64,000 bases of DNA. Origin: Nocardia sp. BSTN01 (GTDB lineage Bacteria; Actinomycetota; Actinomycetes; Mycobacteriales; Mycobacteriaceae). The position numbers and the translations under genes are program-made. Shown piece after piece: positions 9,118-17,272 of the stretch (positions within the stretch are counted from its first letter, which is position 1; every line of letters starts with the position of its first letter). The stretch is from assembly GCF_015354405.1 (NCBI RefSeq), contig NZ_JADKYP010000010.1, positions 62,001 to 126,000 of the forward strand, read 5' to 3'. The notes below the pieces were generated by a model. The model saw nothing but the letters and a program-made list of their open reading frames with translations. It had not been told where the DNA came from and ran no database searches.

Positions 9118-9412
9118 GGTTGAACCCGGCGCGGCGCCGAAACGTGTCGGTGGTAGGTCATACACTCGAATCGAAACCGGTTACATCCGGGGCCCGTGCG
9201 GTGACGTCGACGATGCCGTGATCGCTCGGGATATGGGGAGCCGCCGACCGCGGTCGGCGCCGCCGAATCAACGACGCTTCGACGCACTCCTCCGCTCCGG
9301 AGTCGTACCCGCGGGGCAGGCGCTTCGGGTGTTGGGCCCCAAGGGGTTCCGCGTGCCGAGCCACATGGTTCGGCACGGCCTCTCGTGCGGTGAACAATCG
9401 GTGCGCGCCCGG

Positions 9413-9425
9413 TACCGTCGAGTCG
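9413..9425 (+). promoter_or_regulatory. Leaderless-type -10 hexamer of the MFS gene
   Basis: TACCGT at 9413-9418 ends seven bases before ATG 9426. No Shine-Dalgarno sequence is present, so transcription probably begins at or beside the start codon. Confidence 0.5.
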
Positions 9426-10781
9426 ATGCATTCATCGGTGGAGACGACTCGGCGCGGGACGGTTGCTCCGGCCACCCGCCGCACGCGGGCAGCGGTGTTC
9501 GCGGTTTTCGCGCTCAACGGGTTCCTGGCCGCGATGTGGGTGGTGCACATTCCGGTCATCACCGATCGCACCGGGGTCTCGCACGGGACCCTCGGAATTC
9601 TGATCCTGGTGATGGCCGGCAGCGGCATCGTCGGTATGCAGGCGGCGGGTCCGCTCGCCGACCGCTTCGGCAGCCGAACCCTGGTCACCGCGGCCGTCAC
9701 CTGGCTGGTCGTGGCGGTGAGCGGACCGGCGTGGGCCACCGGGCCGGTGCAGCTCGGTATCGCGCTCGCGATCTTCGGTTTCGGCAACGGCGCGCTCGAC
9801 GTGTCGATGAACGCCCAGGCCGTGCAGGTCGAGCGGGTCTACCGCCGGCCGATCATGGCGGCGTTCCACGCGCTCTTCTCCTGCGGCGGTCTGGTCGGCT
9901 CGCTCGCCGGCGCGGCGGCCATGCACGCCGGGACCGATATCCGGGTGAGTTTCGCGGTCGCGGCCGTGCTGGGCCTGCTGGTGATGCTGGCCAGTGCGCC
10001 GAGCCTGCTCCCCCGCCTGCACGCCACCTCGCACGTCGAGCCGGCAGCCACGATCGCCGAATCCGCGGCGGTGCCGGATCACTCCTCGGCCGGAAACGGT
10101 GTGGCTGTCACCGAATCGGCCGCGGCACTTCCGGCAGCCGGCGCCCCCGCCGCGGGTTCGCGGCCCGGTCGCCGCGTAGCCGATTCCGCAGTGCGGCGAC
10201 GTATCCGGCGATGGCTGCCTCCGAAAGTTCTGGCGCTGGCCGCGATCGCTTTCGCTCTACTGATGGCCGAGGGCGTGGCCAACGACTGGAGCGCACTGCA
10301 GACGCACGAACATCTGGGCGTCAGCGACGCCACCGCCGCCCTGTCGTTCGGTGCGTTCTCCATCGCGATGACCGTCGGCCGCTTCACCGCGGACCGGATC
10401 AGCGAACGCTTCGGCCGCGTCGCCGTCGTCCGCTGGGGTTCGGTTCTCAGCGCCGCCGGTCTCGCCGCCATCATGGCCTCACCGTGGCTGCCCCTGAGCC
10501 TCGCGGGCTGGATCCTCGCCGGCCTCGGCCTCGCCGGCGGCGTCCCCCAGATCTTCACCGCCGCGGGCAATCTGAGCACCGCCACCGCCGCCACCGACAT
10601 GTCCAAGGTCTTCGGCCTCGGCTACCTGGGCTTCCTCGCCGGCCCCTCGGTCATAGGCTGGCTCGCCCAACTCACCTCCCTCACCGTCGCCTTCACCTTC
10701 CCCCTGATAGCCGTCCTGCTCTCCGCCTGGTTCGCCGGGACCGTCGGGAACGGCACTCCGGCCGAAGACATCGACAGGTAG
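9426..10781 (+). CDS. MFS transporter, about 12 membrane helices
   Basis: A 451-residue major facilitator protein. The N-half has six helices starting at AAVFAVFALNGFLAAMWVVH, with the cytoplasmic loop motif GPLADRFGSR between helices 2 and 3 (motif A) and FGNGALDVSMNAQAV further on. A long Ala/Pro-rich cytoplasmic loop (about residues 200-265) precedes the second six helices, which include ADRISERFGRVAVV. The N-terminal pattern is that of the YfiR/FucP-like bacterial MFS group, and the substrate cannot be read from sequence. ATG 9426 is preferred over GTG 9390 because a leaderless-type -10 lies seven bases before it. The gene stands alone; the next gene converges on it. Confidence 0.8.
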   Translation: MHSSVETTRRGTVAPATRRTRAAVFAVFALNGFLAAMWVVHIPVITDRTGVSHGTLGILILVMAGSGIVGMQAAGPLADRFGSRTLVTAAVTWLVVAVSGPAWATGPVQLGIALAIFGFGNGALDVSMNAQAVQVERVYRRPIMAAFHALFSCGGLVGSLAGAAAMHAGTDIRVSFAVAAVLGLLVMLASAPSLLPRLHATSHVEPAATIAESAAVPDHSSAGNGVAVTESAAALPAAGAPAAGSRPGRRVADSAVRRRIRRWLPPKVLALAAIAFALLMAEGVANDWSALQTHEHLGVSDATAALSFGAFSIAMTVGRFTADRISERFGRVAVVRWGSVLSAAGLAAIMASPWLPLSLAGWILAGLGLAGGVPQIFTAAGNLSTATAATDMSKVFGLGYLGFLAGPSVIGWLAQLTSLTVAFTFPLIAVLLSAWFAGTVGNGTPAEDIDR

Positions 10782-10861
10782 ACGCGCAATCACTACGAAC
10801 AGACGACCGTGCCATCGGGAGCCGCCACGAGGAACACGCACATCCCTATCGCGGTCGCTGT

Positions 10862-12736
10862 TCAGTCGACAAGGCTCTTCAGAAAGGCTTGTGTGTCCGG
10901 ATCGACAGAATGTATAACGACTCCTCGCATCCCGCGGGTGAGAAGCACCTTGTAGATATTTCGCACCAGTGTGTCGAAGGTTTCGTCACCTACCGGTTTG
11001 GTTTTCGTGCCCTTGAGCGCCTTGTCCTTGGTAGCGTCGCGAACCGTCGTCAAGTGCCCGTCGCGAACCACCAGGTCGGGACCGATAATGACACCCGACC
11101 AGTCGTATTCGAATCCCTGGGCGGTGTAGACGCAGCCGACCTGTTCGAATCCGCGGGGGTCGGTTGCCCACAGCGAACTCGGCGGAGCGCCCCCGACAGC
11201 CCGTTCTCCTCGAAGGTTCCACGGCTTGGCCCACTCGCCGATGACCACGTCGTCGACGAGAGTCCCATCTTCCCTCGGAGAACTCCAAGGCCAGCAATAT
11301 CCGGCGGCGATTCGCGCGGTCCATCCGTCGGCGTTCTTGTCTCGCAAGAACGTTTCCATTTCCTGCGGCGTCTCCGCAATACGGACGTCGAGCGCGGCGG
11401 AGTCTCCCGCCCACGGTGTCGGACCTCCGATGCGCAACCCCAGCAGACGACGCACCCATTCGTCATATTCGGCGCTGCCCCCGCATCGGTACTGCCCGTC
11501 CAATTCGATCTGGTGCACCACGTACCCCGCGCGCGCCGCATGATCTCGGATCGCGTGAACCGTCCCCACCTCGTCCGGCCTGACGACCTGATGTTCATCG
11601 AGAAGAAAGACCGGGACCCTCGCCGCAGCCATCAACTCGTCCACCTGTGGACGGCTGGTGCGCTGGGCGCGCGGTGTGAACCGATTCGTGGATACCTCGC
11701 GAATTCGATGAGCCTCATCGCAGATGAGGACGTCGAGCTCGTTCTTTTCGCAGTCGGAGAAGTTCCGAAAGTACTTGAACAAGTCCTGAAGTTCCCTGGA
11801 GCCCTTGCCGGGGAACTTTCGCAGCGATTCGGTGAAGGCCAGGGATCCCGTCGCGTGCCGCACACGGTAACCCTCGCGGTGCAACTCCGCGAGCAGCGAG
11901 ACCGCGATGAGGCTCTTGCCACTGCCCGGTCCACCGGTAACGACCACAACACTCTTCTGGTCCGTCTGCCGAGCCAACCGCACTCGGCTCATCACCGTTT
12001 CGTACGCCAGTTTCTGGTGGTCGAGCAGCGAGTATTCGGTCGCCGACCGCAGCTCCGCACCGGTGAACCCGAACAGGTTCGGCTTCGGTCGAATAGGGCT
12101 CTCCAACAGTCGGCTCGCTGCTCCGGTGCCCGATTCCGGAGCGAACTGACTCTTGAGGAAGGTCAGAAACTCTTCCCGTTGCTCACCGGTGAACATGCGG
12201 CCCGTCTCGTCCGGCCGCAGAGCTCGCAGCGCGCTCACGGAATTCTCGGTTGCATTGTGCAAGTAGGCCACTCCACGGACGGCATTCGGCCGATCATGGA
12301 GAGCCTCGACGAATCGGGTCAGATATCTGCAATAGCCACGCACCTGATCGATGGGGTGAAGGTGCTCGCCCGGCAGCCCCTGTACCCGCACGATTCGGTC
12401 GCTGTTCCAGACGAGCTCCGCTCGCCCCCACTGCTTCAACTCGACGACGACGTAGTGATCGTCTCCGGTTTGTGGGTGGACACCACTCAGAATCACATCA
12501 GCCCGGCGGCTCGTCTCGGGCAGCCGATATTCGATCAGCATCTCGACGTGCTCGAGCCCGGTAGCGACCAGATCCCCGGCGATCCACGGCAGGCTCACGT
12601 CCCAGGAGCGTTGCTCGGCGGTCGGCACCTTACGTTTCGTCCGGCCCAGATGCTCGGAGACTATCGCCGACAGCTGCTGCTCCACCGACAGATGCAACAC
12701 CTCTTCTGCCGTCGACCGGTACACCCGAGATGACAC
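10862..12736 (-). CDS. Nuclease-helicase fusion, DUF2075 (Schlafen-like AAA) family
   Basis: About 624 residues. The N-terminal domain carries a PD-(D/E)XK nuclease signature: Asp in RRADVIL near residue 80, then VVVELKQW (Glu100, Lys102). The second half is a DUF2075 helicase-type ATPase, with Walker A TGGPGSGKS near 267-275, Walker B VLICDEAHRIRE near 340, a second LLDEHQVV motif near 385, a Gln/Arg motif DGQYRCGGS and the C-terminal YTAQGFEYD helicase motif. Proteins of this design are expected to process nucleic acid and occur in variable, defence-like gene sets. No partner gene is present. GTG 12736 has TTGGGGG seven bases ahead, and an in-frame GTG at 12757 is less favoured. Base composition looks less GC-rich than the neighbours, consistent with transfer. 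Confidence 0.82.
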   Translation of the reverse strand: MSSRVYRSTAEEVLHLSVEQQLSAIVSEHLGRTKRKVPTAEQRSWDVSLPWIAGDLVATGLEHVEMLIEYRLPETSRRADVILSGVHPQTGDDHYVVVELKQWGRAELVWNSDRIVRVQGLPGEHLHPIDQVRGYCRYLTRFVEALHDRPNAVRGVAYLHNATENSVSALRALRPDETGRMFTGEQREEFLTFLKSQFAPESGTGAASRLLESPIRPKPNLFGFTGAELRSATEYSLLDHQKLAYETVMSRVRLARQTDQKSVVVVTGGPGSGKSLIAVSLLAELHREGYRVRHATGSLAFTESLRKFPGKGSRELQDLFKYFRNFSDCEKNELDVLICDEAHRIREVSTNRFTPRAQRTSRPQVDELMAAARVPVFLLDEHQVVRPDEVGTVHAIRDHAARAGYVVHQIELDGQYRCGGSAEYDEWVRRLLGLRIGGPTPWAGDSAALDVRIAETPQEMETFLRDKNADGWTARIAAGYCWPWSSPREDGTLVDDVVIGEWAKPWNLRGERAVGGAPPSSLWATDPRGFEQVGCVYTAQGFEYDWSGVIIGPDLVVRDGHLTTVRDATKDKALKGTKTKPVGDETFDTLVRNIYKVLLTRGMRGVVIHSVDPDTQAFLKSLVD

Positions 12737-12896
12737 GACAACACCCCCAAGCAGCACGAATCCTCGCGCGGTTGGGGGCGTATCCGTTGCTCACAGAAGC
12801 CCGTCGGGCCGCAACCTGATGACGAGATATTAACGCAGCCAACAACTGTCACACACGGGCACCGTCCGAGAGCTCGCCCGTCGGCGAACTCCATTA

Positions 12897-12925
12897 TTGA
12901 CCTCAAGGACAAAAACTCGTAGGGT
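12897..12925 (+). promoter_or_regulatory. Promoter and operator 1 of the TetR-SDR pair
   Basis: Bases 12897-12912 form a palindrome of TTGACCT, CA, AGGACAA (one mismatched pair). Its first six bases also serve as a -35 (TTGACC), 17 bases from a -10 TAGGGT at 12920-12925 that ends six bases before ATG 12932. A repressor bound here would block RNA polymerase. The same palindrome recurs at 13549-13564. Confidence 0.75.
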
Positions 12926-12931
12926 CGAGAC

Positions 12932-13507
12932 ATGGGCAGGCCGCGTAACTTCGAGACCGAGACCGTGGTGGATCGGGCTCTGGACGCGTTCTGGACTCAT
13001 GGGTATGCGAATACCTCGCCGGCGCGGCTGGCCGAGGCTACCGGGATCGGGAAGGGGAGTTTGTACAACACGTTCGGCAGCAAGCGGGAGCTGTTCGAGC
13101 GGGTACTGAACCGTTACGACCGGATGGGAGCGGAAGTGGCCGGGGAGTTCATGGCCCGGCCGGGGACCGCACGCGAGTGCATCGGCGCGTTCATCCGGTT
13201 TCTGGTGGATTCCGATGTGGCGCAGCCTGTTCGGCGGGGGTGTCTGGCGGTGAACACCGCGACCGAATTCTCCGCGCAGGATCCCGAGATCACGAAGGCG
13301 GTCCGGACCATGCAGGAGAACACCATGACCGCACTGTCCGATCGGATCGATCGGGGTCGACGCGACGGCGACGTGGCACAGGACGTCGATCCGCGGGCCG
13401 CCGCCGAATTCCTGATGAACACCATCGTGGGACTGCGCGTCATGGCGAAGACCAGCGATGCGCAGACCCTGCACCGCATCATCGACACCGCACTGACCAC
13501 CCTCTGA
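12932..13507 (+). CDS. TetR/AcrR-family transcriptional regulator
   Basis: A 191-residue repressor. The N-terminal helix-turn-helix (residues 8-50) reads VVDRALDAFWTHGYANTS and TGIGKGSLYNTFGSKRELF, the pattern of TetR proteins. The C-terminal all-helical ligand domain belongs to the AcrR/NemR-like group and contains the RRGCLAVNTATEF stretch, which carries a Cys residue. In the NemR group such a Cys can sense electrophiles, which is only a possibility here. ATG 12932 follows a -10 hexamer by six bases, so the message is likely leaderless. Matching palindromes in front of this gene and in front of the downstream SDR gene indicate self-repression and control of the SDR. Confidence 0.9.
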   Translation: MGRPRNFETETVVDRALDAFWTHGYANTSPARLAEATGIGKGSLYNTFGSKRELFERVLNRYDRMGAEVAGEFMARPGTARECIGAFIRFLVDSDVAQPVRRGCLAVNTATEFSAQDPEITKAVRTMQENTMTALSDRIDRGRRDGDVAQDVDPRAAAEFLMNTIVGLRVMAKTSDAQTLHRIIDTALTTL

Positions 13508-13512
13508 CATCC

Positions 13513-13535
13513 GGGCCGCCACCGCGGCCCTTTTT
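13513..13535 (+). terminator. Rho-independent terminator after the TetR gene
   Basis: A perfect 7-bp stem GGGCCGC / GCGGCCC with a 4-base loop is followed directly by TTTTT. It lies 5 bases after the TetR stop and so separates it from the SDR gene, which must have its own promoter. Confidence 0.85.
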
Positions 13536-13548
13536 CATACCGCAATTT

Positions 13549-13564
13549 TTGACCTGAAGTTCAA
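13549..13564 (+). promoter_or_regulatory. Operator 2 of the TetR-SDR pair
   Basis: A palindrome TTGACCT, GA, AGTTCAA (one mismatched pair) lies 13 bases before ATG 13578, close to the ribosome-binding site AAAGGGAAG. It shares the left half TTGACCT and overall geometry with the site at 12897-12912, pointing to the adjacent TetR protein as the binder. Confidence 0.75.
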
Positions 13565-13577
13565 GAAAGGGAAGCTC

Positions 13578-14366
13578 ATGGACCTCGAACTCACCGGCAA
13601 GACCGCCGTCGTCACCGGCGCGAGCCGCGGCATCGGACTGGCGATCGCCGAGGCGCTGACCGCCGAGGGAGCACTGGTCGTCGGCGCCGCGCGCACCGTC
13701 ACGCCGGAGCTGGAAAAGGCCAGTGTGGCAGCCTATTCCGTCGATCTCGGCACCTCCGAGGGCGCCACCACCCTGATCGATTCGGCGCTGCGTGAACTCG
13801 GCGGCATCGACATCCTGGTCAACAATGTCGGTGGCGGTGATGCGGATCGGCTGGGGCTGGGCGCATTCACCGACATCTCCGACGAACAATGGCGAACCCT
13901 GTTCGACCTCAATCTGTTCAGCGCCGTCTGGACCACGCGCGCGGCGCTGCCCAGCCTGCTGGAACGCCGCGGCGCGATCGTGAACATCTCCTCGATCAAC
14001 TCGCGCCTGCCCGCGGCCGGGCCGATCGGCTACAGCGAGGCCAAGGCCGCGCTGACCGCGTTGAGCAAACGCCTCAGTGAGGAATTGGCCCCGCGCGGCG
14101 TGCGCGTCAACACCGTATCCCCCGGCGTCGTGGGCACTCCACTGTGGCGGGACCCGAACCGCTTCGGCGGAAAACTCGCTGCGGCGCAGGGCATCTCGCA
14201 CGACGACCTGCTCGCGGGCATCAGCGAGAGTTTCGGCATCGCCTCGGGGCGGATCTCGGAGCCCGAGGAGGTCGCCACACTGGTCGCCTTCCTCGCCTCC
14301 GCGCGAGCCGGCAATATCGTCGGCGCCGACTACGTCATCGACGGCGGGACGTTGAAAGTCGCGTAG
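13578..14366 (+). CDS. Short-chain dehydrogenase/reductase
   Basis: A 262-residue classical SDR. It has the nucleotide-binding motif TGASRGIG (residues 12-19), the NNVGGG variant of the NNAG motif near residue 78, and the catalytic Ser in NISSINSR with YSEAK (Tyr/Lys). The C-terminal DYVIDGGTLKVA is the usual closing strand. It oxidises or reduces an unknown alcohol or ketone with NAD(P)(H). AAAGGGAAG lies ahead of ATG 13578. It is separated from the TetR gene by a terminator but has the same operator, so both are expected to be induced by one ligand, probably the enzyme's substrate or a related toxic compound. Confidence 0.88.
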   Translation: MDLELTGKTAVVTGASRGIGLAIAEALTAEGALVVGAARTVTPELEKASVAAYSVDLGTSEGATTLIDSALRELGGIDILVNNVGGGDADRLGLGAFTDISDEQWRTLFDLNLFSAVWTTRAALPSLLERRGAIVNISSINSRLPAAGPIGYSEAKAALTALSKRLSEELAPRGVRVNTVSPGVVGTPLWRDPNRFGGKLAAAQGISHDDLLAGISESFGIASGRISEPEEVATLVAFLASARAGNIVGADYVIDGGTLKVA

Positions 14367-14369
14367 CCG

Positions 14370-14440
14370 CTACCGTTCGTGCTTGTACCCAGGCCGTGAC
14401 CCAGTGCCACGGCCTGCGGCCGGCCACGCCCCGACGGTCA
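14370..14440 (-). pseudogene. Remnant of an MFS efflux gene: degenerate copy of the 3' end of the gene at 17273-18709
   Basis: About 71 bases align with 17273-17344 at roughly 85 percent by eye, with two or three single-base indels. In the relevant frame the remnant ends VGAWPAAGRGTG and then KHER, against VGAWLAAAVALG and then KHER in the intact transporter. It is too short to be functional. It marks the far edge of the small island 14438-17272, in the same orientation as the intact gene. Confidence 0.7.
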
Positions 14441-14875
14441 ACTGCAACCCGGCAAGCGGCGCAGGCCGCTCTGAATGTCGGTGACGAGATCGGAGTAGGC
14501 GACTGCCAGCTCGCCGAGTTTTCCCCACAGATACCGTAATTCCGCGGCGCGCGCCTCGGCGAACGCCGCATCCACACCGGCGGTGTAGTAGGCGAGCCGG
14601 TCGATGACCGAGCCCAAGGTTTCGGTGTGAATCGATGCGGCGCCGTGCGCGGGCGGGAAGCGGCCGGTGATCCACTGATCGAGTTCGGCGATGAGCAGTG
14701 CTCTGGCCCGGTCGATGATGTCGGCGCCGTCGCGGTCACAGTGCCGCCGTTGGGCGTGCAGGACAGCGAGCCGGTGTGCGCCGTTCAGGAGCGGGTGACC
14801 GGTGCGGATATTGCCACGACATGCTTGCAGCAGTTGATATTTCGGTGGCAGGGCAGCTATCGGGTCCATGACCAT
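14438..14875 (-). CDS. DUF4254 domain protein
   Basis: A 145-residue soluble protein with the DUF4254 pattern: an LLQACRG helix, then GHPLLNGAHRLAVLHAQRR, ARALLIAELDQWI and ETLGSVIDRLAYYTAGVDAAF. The function of the family is unknown. It overlaps the upstream gene (14857-15330) by 19 bases, so the two are probably translationally coupled. The stop codon falls at the edge of the MFS remnant, so the 3' end of this gene marks one boundary of the island. The start ATG 14875 could instead be the next in-frame ATG two codons in. Confidence 0.7.
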   Translation of the reverse strand: MVMDPIAALPPKYQLLQACRGNIRTGHPLLNGAHRLAVLHAQRRHCDRDGADIIDRARALLIAELDQWITGRFPPAHGAASIHTETLGSVIDRLAYYTAGVDAAFAEARAAELRYLWGKLGELAVAYSDLVTDIQSGLRRLPGCS

Positions 14876-15330
14876 CCGCCCGTGCAGGCGGCGACCGTGT
14901 CGAGGATCGCCTCCTCGGCCGGCCGGAAACTGTCGCGTGGCGCGACGACCCAGCGGCGGTGCCGCATCGATTCCGCCGTCGGCGACGGCAGTGCGATCGC
15001 CGCACCCGCCGCCACGATCGACACGTTGAGCCGGAACAGTGCCGCGAACAGTCGCATATCGACCAGGCCGTCACCTACGCCCTGCCGGCACAGGAAGGTC
15101 CAGCGGCCCGATCCGATATGAGAAATGATGGGCCCCAAATCTATTCGACGATGCAGCATATCGTCGCGCACCCGGCACCCGAGTTCGCCTGGCATCGTGA
15201 CGGCACCGACCGGACCGGCGTGCACCACGATCCGGCCCGTATCAGGTTGTATCGCAGCGGGTAGGCCACACGTTCGGCGGTAGTAGACGCATCGCGAGAC
15301 CGGCGTGTCGGCGAATGTCCTCTGATCCAT
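14857..15330 (-). CDS. Conserved actinobacterial protein of unknown function
   Basis: A 157-residue protein with recognisable segments GPVGAVTMPGELGCRVRDDM, SGRWTFL and WVVAPRDSFRPAEEAI. From memory, proteins with these segments are common in Nocardia and Streptomyces beside DUF4254 genes and have been given various labels such as DNA primase-like, none of which is supported by a visible catalytic motif. No membrane segment or signal peptide is seen. ATG 15330 has AAAGG about six bases before it; the longer open frame upstream has no good start context. It precedes and overlaps the DUF4254 gene, and faces away from the XRE regulator across 253 bases. Confidence 0.6.
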   Translation of the reverse strand: MDQRTFADTPVSRCVYYRRTCGLPAAIQPDTGRIVVHAGPVGAVTMPGELGCRVRDDMLHRRIDLGPIISHIGSGRWTFLCRQGVGDGLVDMRLFAALFRLNVSIVAAGAAIALPSPTAESMRHRRWVVAPRDSFRPAEEAILDTVAACTGGWSWTR

Positions 15331-15583
15331 CGCTACCTTTCTCTCCACGGACAGGGCACCCGGCGGACTCGGCCGCTCGGTCGGCCGAGTCCTGTGCGCC
15401 GCAGGGAGTTTCGCGGCACCTACGGCGCAACCGGGTGCGATGATCAGCAGACCGCAGGCGGGGACCACAGAGCGGCAGAACACCGACAGCCGGAAATCTG
15501 CGCGAAAACCCCTGCGCGACTCCCATAGCAAATGCAAATATTTCCCGGGCTGGGAAAGTCTGCCGAATCAGGAGGGGACAACA

Positions 15584-16471
15584 ATGTCGGTGGCCGACAG
15601 CACGCTTCCACGCCGTCAACTCGGGCGACACCTCCGGGAGGGCCGGGAGTCCATCGGGCTGACCCTGGTGGAAGCGGCCAAACTCATGCAATGGGGAAAG
15701 TCGACGCTGCAGCGGCTGGAGAAGGGACAGACCGAGAAGATCCGCACCCATGATGTGGGGTTACTGTGCGAGATCTACCAGCTCAAATCCGAGCAGACGG
15801 CCGATCTGGTCGCACTGGCGGAACAGGCTGCGGTCAAAAACTGGTGGCAGGCCTACGGGTCGCTGATCTCACCGAACTTCGACGTGTACATGGGGTTGGA
15901 ATCCGCTGCGCGAGAGATGAAGTCGTTTCAGCCGTGCTTGATCCCCGGATTGCTCCAGACCGCGCATTACGCGCAAGGTCTGGACCGTATCTACTTCCCG
16001 AACGATAGCGAGGATGAGCTCGATCGGCGCGTAGAGATGCGTTTGAGACGGCAGGGAGTGATCAATCGAAGGACCCAGCCCGCCTGCCTGGGAGCGACAT
16101 TGCACGAGTCTGCGCTGCGAACGGTGGTGGGCTCGCCGAAAGTGATGGCAAGACAAGTACGGCACTTGGCCGATGTCAGCACTGAACCGAACGTATCGAT
16201 TCATGTTCTCCCGTTCCGATCCGGCTTCCCGGCCGGATGTGCCCCCGGTCCGTTTACGATCCTGGAATTCGGGCTGAACAGCAGGGGCGAAGAAGTCGAG
16301 CCGACCGTGGTCTACGCGGAGAACTTCACTGGTGCCATGTACTTCGAGAACACCGATGACGTCGATAGGTATCGTGAGGTACATCGGACCATCCAGTGTG
16401 CGGCTCTGGATGGTCGCGCAAGTCGAGACCTGCTACGCGAAATCGCGAGGGAGCACGAGCGTGAACGTTGA
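15584..16471 (+). CDS. XRE-family regulator with DUF5753 domain
   Basis: A 295-residue DNA-binding protein. The N-terminal helix-turn-helix (residues 8-65) includes LGRHLREGRESIGLTLVEAA and MQWGKSTLQRLEKGQ. From about residue 95 a DUF5753 domain begins at LESAAREMKSFQPCLIPGLL and includes LHVLPF-like IHVLPFRSGFPAG. This is the architecture of the large actinobacterial family that includes regulators partnered with DUF397 proteins (for example WhiJ-type). ATG 15584 follows AGGAGGGG (15570-15577). The start codon of the DUF397 gene overlaps its stop by 11 bases. Codon use is less GC-biased than that of the core genes, consistent with mobility. Confidence 0.88.
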   Translation: MSVADSTLPRRQLGRHLREGRESIGLTLVEAAKLMQWGKSTLQRLEKGQTEKIRTHDVGLLCEIYQLKSEQTADLVALAEQAAVKNWWQAYGSLISPNFDVYMGLESAAREMKSFQPCLIPGLLQTAHYAQGLDRIYFPNDSEDELDRRVEMRLRRQGVINRRTQPACLGATLHESALRTVVGSPKVMARQVRHLADVSTEPNVSIHVLPFRSGFPAGCAPGPFTILEFGLNSRGEEVEPTVVYAENFTGAMYFENTDDVDRYREVHRTIQCAALDGRASRDLLREIAREHERER

Positions 16472-16670
16472 CCTACACGGAGCCCACTGGTTCACGAGCA
16501 GCCACAGTGCAGGCGGCCAAGACTGCGTCGAGGTCGCCTTCCTCGCCGAAGGCCCTGTGGGCGTACGCGATTCGAAGGACCGCACCGGCCCCGCGCTGAT
16601 CTTCACCCCCACCGAATGGGACGCCTTCACCAGCACCGTCAAAGCAGACGGATTCGACCAGCGCGCCTGA
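16461..16670 (+). CDS. DUF397 protein, partner of the XRE-DUF5753 regulator
   Basis: A 69-residue protein with the full DUF397 pattern: HWFTSSHSAGGQDCVEVAF, GVRDSKDRTGPAL and PTEWDAFTS. DUF397 proteins are small partners encoded next to XRE-DUF5753 regulators, and in Streptomyces such pairs affect development and have been compared to toxin-antitoxin modules. GTG 16461 overlaps the regulator stop by 11 bases (the start and the out-of-frame TGA lie in one 11-base stretch), a strong sign of coupled translation. The gene is too short for many ORF finders but the motif is clear. Confidence 0.85.
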   Translation: MNVDLHGAHWFTSSHSAGGQDCVEVAFLAEGPVGVRDSKDRTGPALIFTPTEWDAFTSTVKADGFDQRA

Positions 16671-16681
16671 ACTCGTGCCAC

Positions 16682-16972
16682 GTGGGAGATAATGCGCGGT
16701 TCTGGCGCTTCGCCACATGGGGCGTCGCGGGTTTCTTCCTGGTGCAGTTGGTGGTCATGATGATCGCGGCGCGGGTGATGCACTCGGACACCGACGGCAC
16801 GATCTTCGGTTCGTTTCTCGCCGCCTCGGTGGTAGGTACCCTCATCGCCTCGCTCCTTCGATGGAAGGCACGGGGGCCCGTCCGCGGTGTAGCTCTTGCC
16901 GCAGTGACCACCGCGGGCATATGGCTCGGGTCGTCTGTCATCATCGGATGCCTCTATTTCGCGACCAGGTAG
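16682..16972 (+). CDS. Small membrane protein, unknown function
   Basis: A 96-residue protein with three predicted membrane helices: WGVAGFFLVQLVVMMIAA (about residues 13-30), IFGSFLAASVVGTLIASLL (about 41-59) and VALAAVTTAGIWLGSSVII (about 71-89), with basic loops between. No family was recognised. GTG 16682 lies 11 bases after the DUF397 stop. A second small membrane protein follows after 9 bases, so the four genes 15584-17266 look like one transcript. Confidence 0.6.
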   Translation: MGDNARFWRFATWGVAGFFLVQLVVMMIAARVMHSDTDGTIFGSFLAASVVGTLIASLLRWKARGPVRGVALAAVTTAGIWLGSSVIIGCLYFATR

Positions 16973-16981
16973 GAGCGTCCT

Positions 16982-17266
16982 GTGACCCGAGAACACTCCG
17001 CTCCGCAGTACAGGCGCGAAACCTGGTTCGGCCCACTGTCATTCAGAGGGGCTGCAGTTTTCCTCACGCTGAACGTGATTCCGTTCTTCATCAACGGATA
17101 CCTGATCTTCGCGCTCATCCTGCTGTACGCGATCGAATTGATCGCCGCTGCTGTGCTCTGCGCTCGCGGCGGGCGCGCGCGACAGCTTTGCACAGGCATC
17201 GCGGTGGCGTTGGTCGGCACCGCCGTCTGCTTTGTGTTACTCCCCGCACTGGGACGGCTGTCCTGA
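16982..17266 (+). CDS. Small membrane protein, unknown function
   Basis: A 94-residue protein with two or three hydrophobic segments: FRGAAVFLTLNVIPFFINGY (about residues 21-40), LIFALILLYAIELIAAAVLC (about 41-60) and LCTGIAVALVGTAVCFVLL (about 69-87). AGGAG precedes GTG 16982. It is the last gene of the XRE-DUF397 transcript and ends 6 bases before the stop of the convergent MFS efflux gene. No family was recognised. Confidence 0.6.
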   Translation: MTREHSAPQYRRETWFGPLSFRGAAVFLTLNVIPFFINGYLIFALILLYAIELIAAAVLCARGGRARQLCTGIAVALVGTAVCFVLLPALGRLS

Positions 17267-17272
17267 CGTCCA

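Noticed and set aside
9218-12733. A plus-strand open frame of more than 1100 codons
   Set aside because: It runs out of frame through the MFS gene and antisense to the nuclease-helicase, has no domain, and reflects scarce stop codons in GC-rich DNA.
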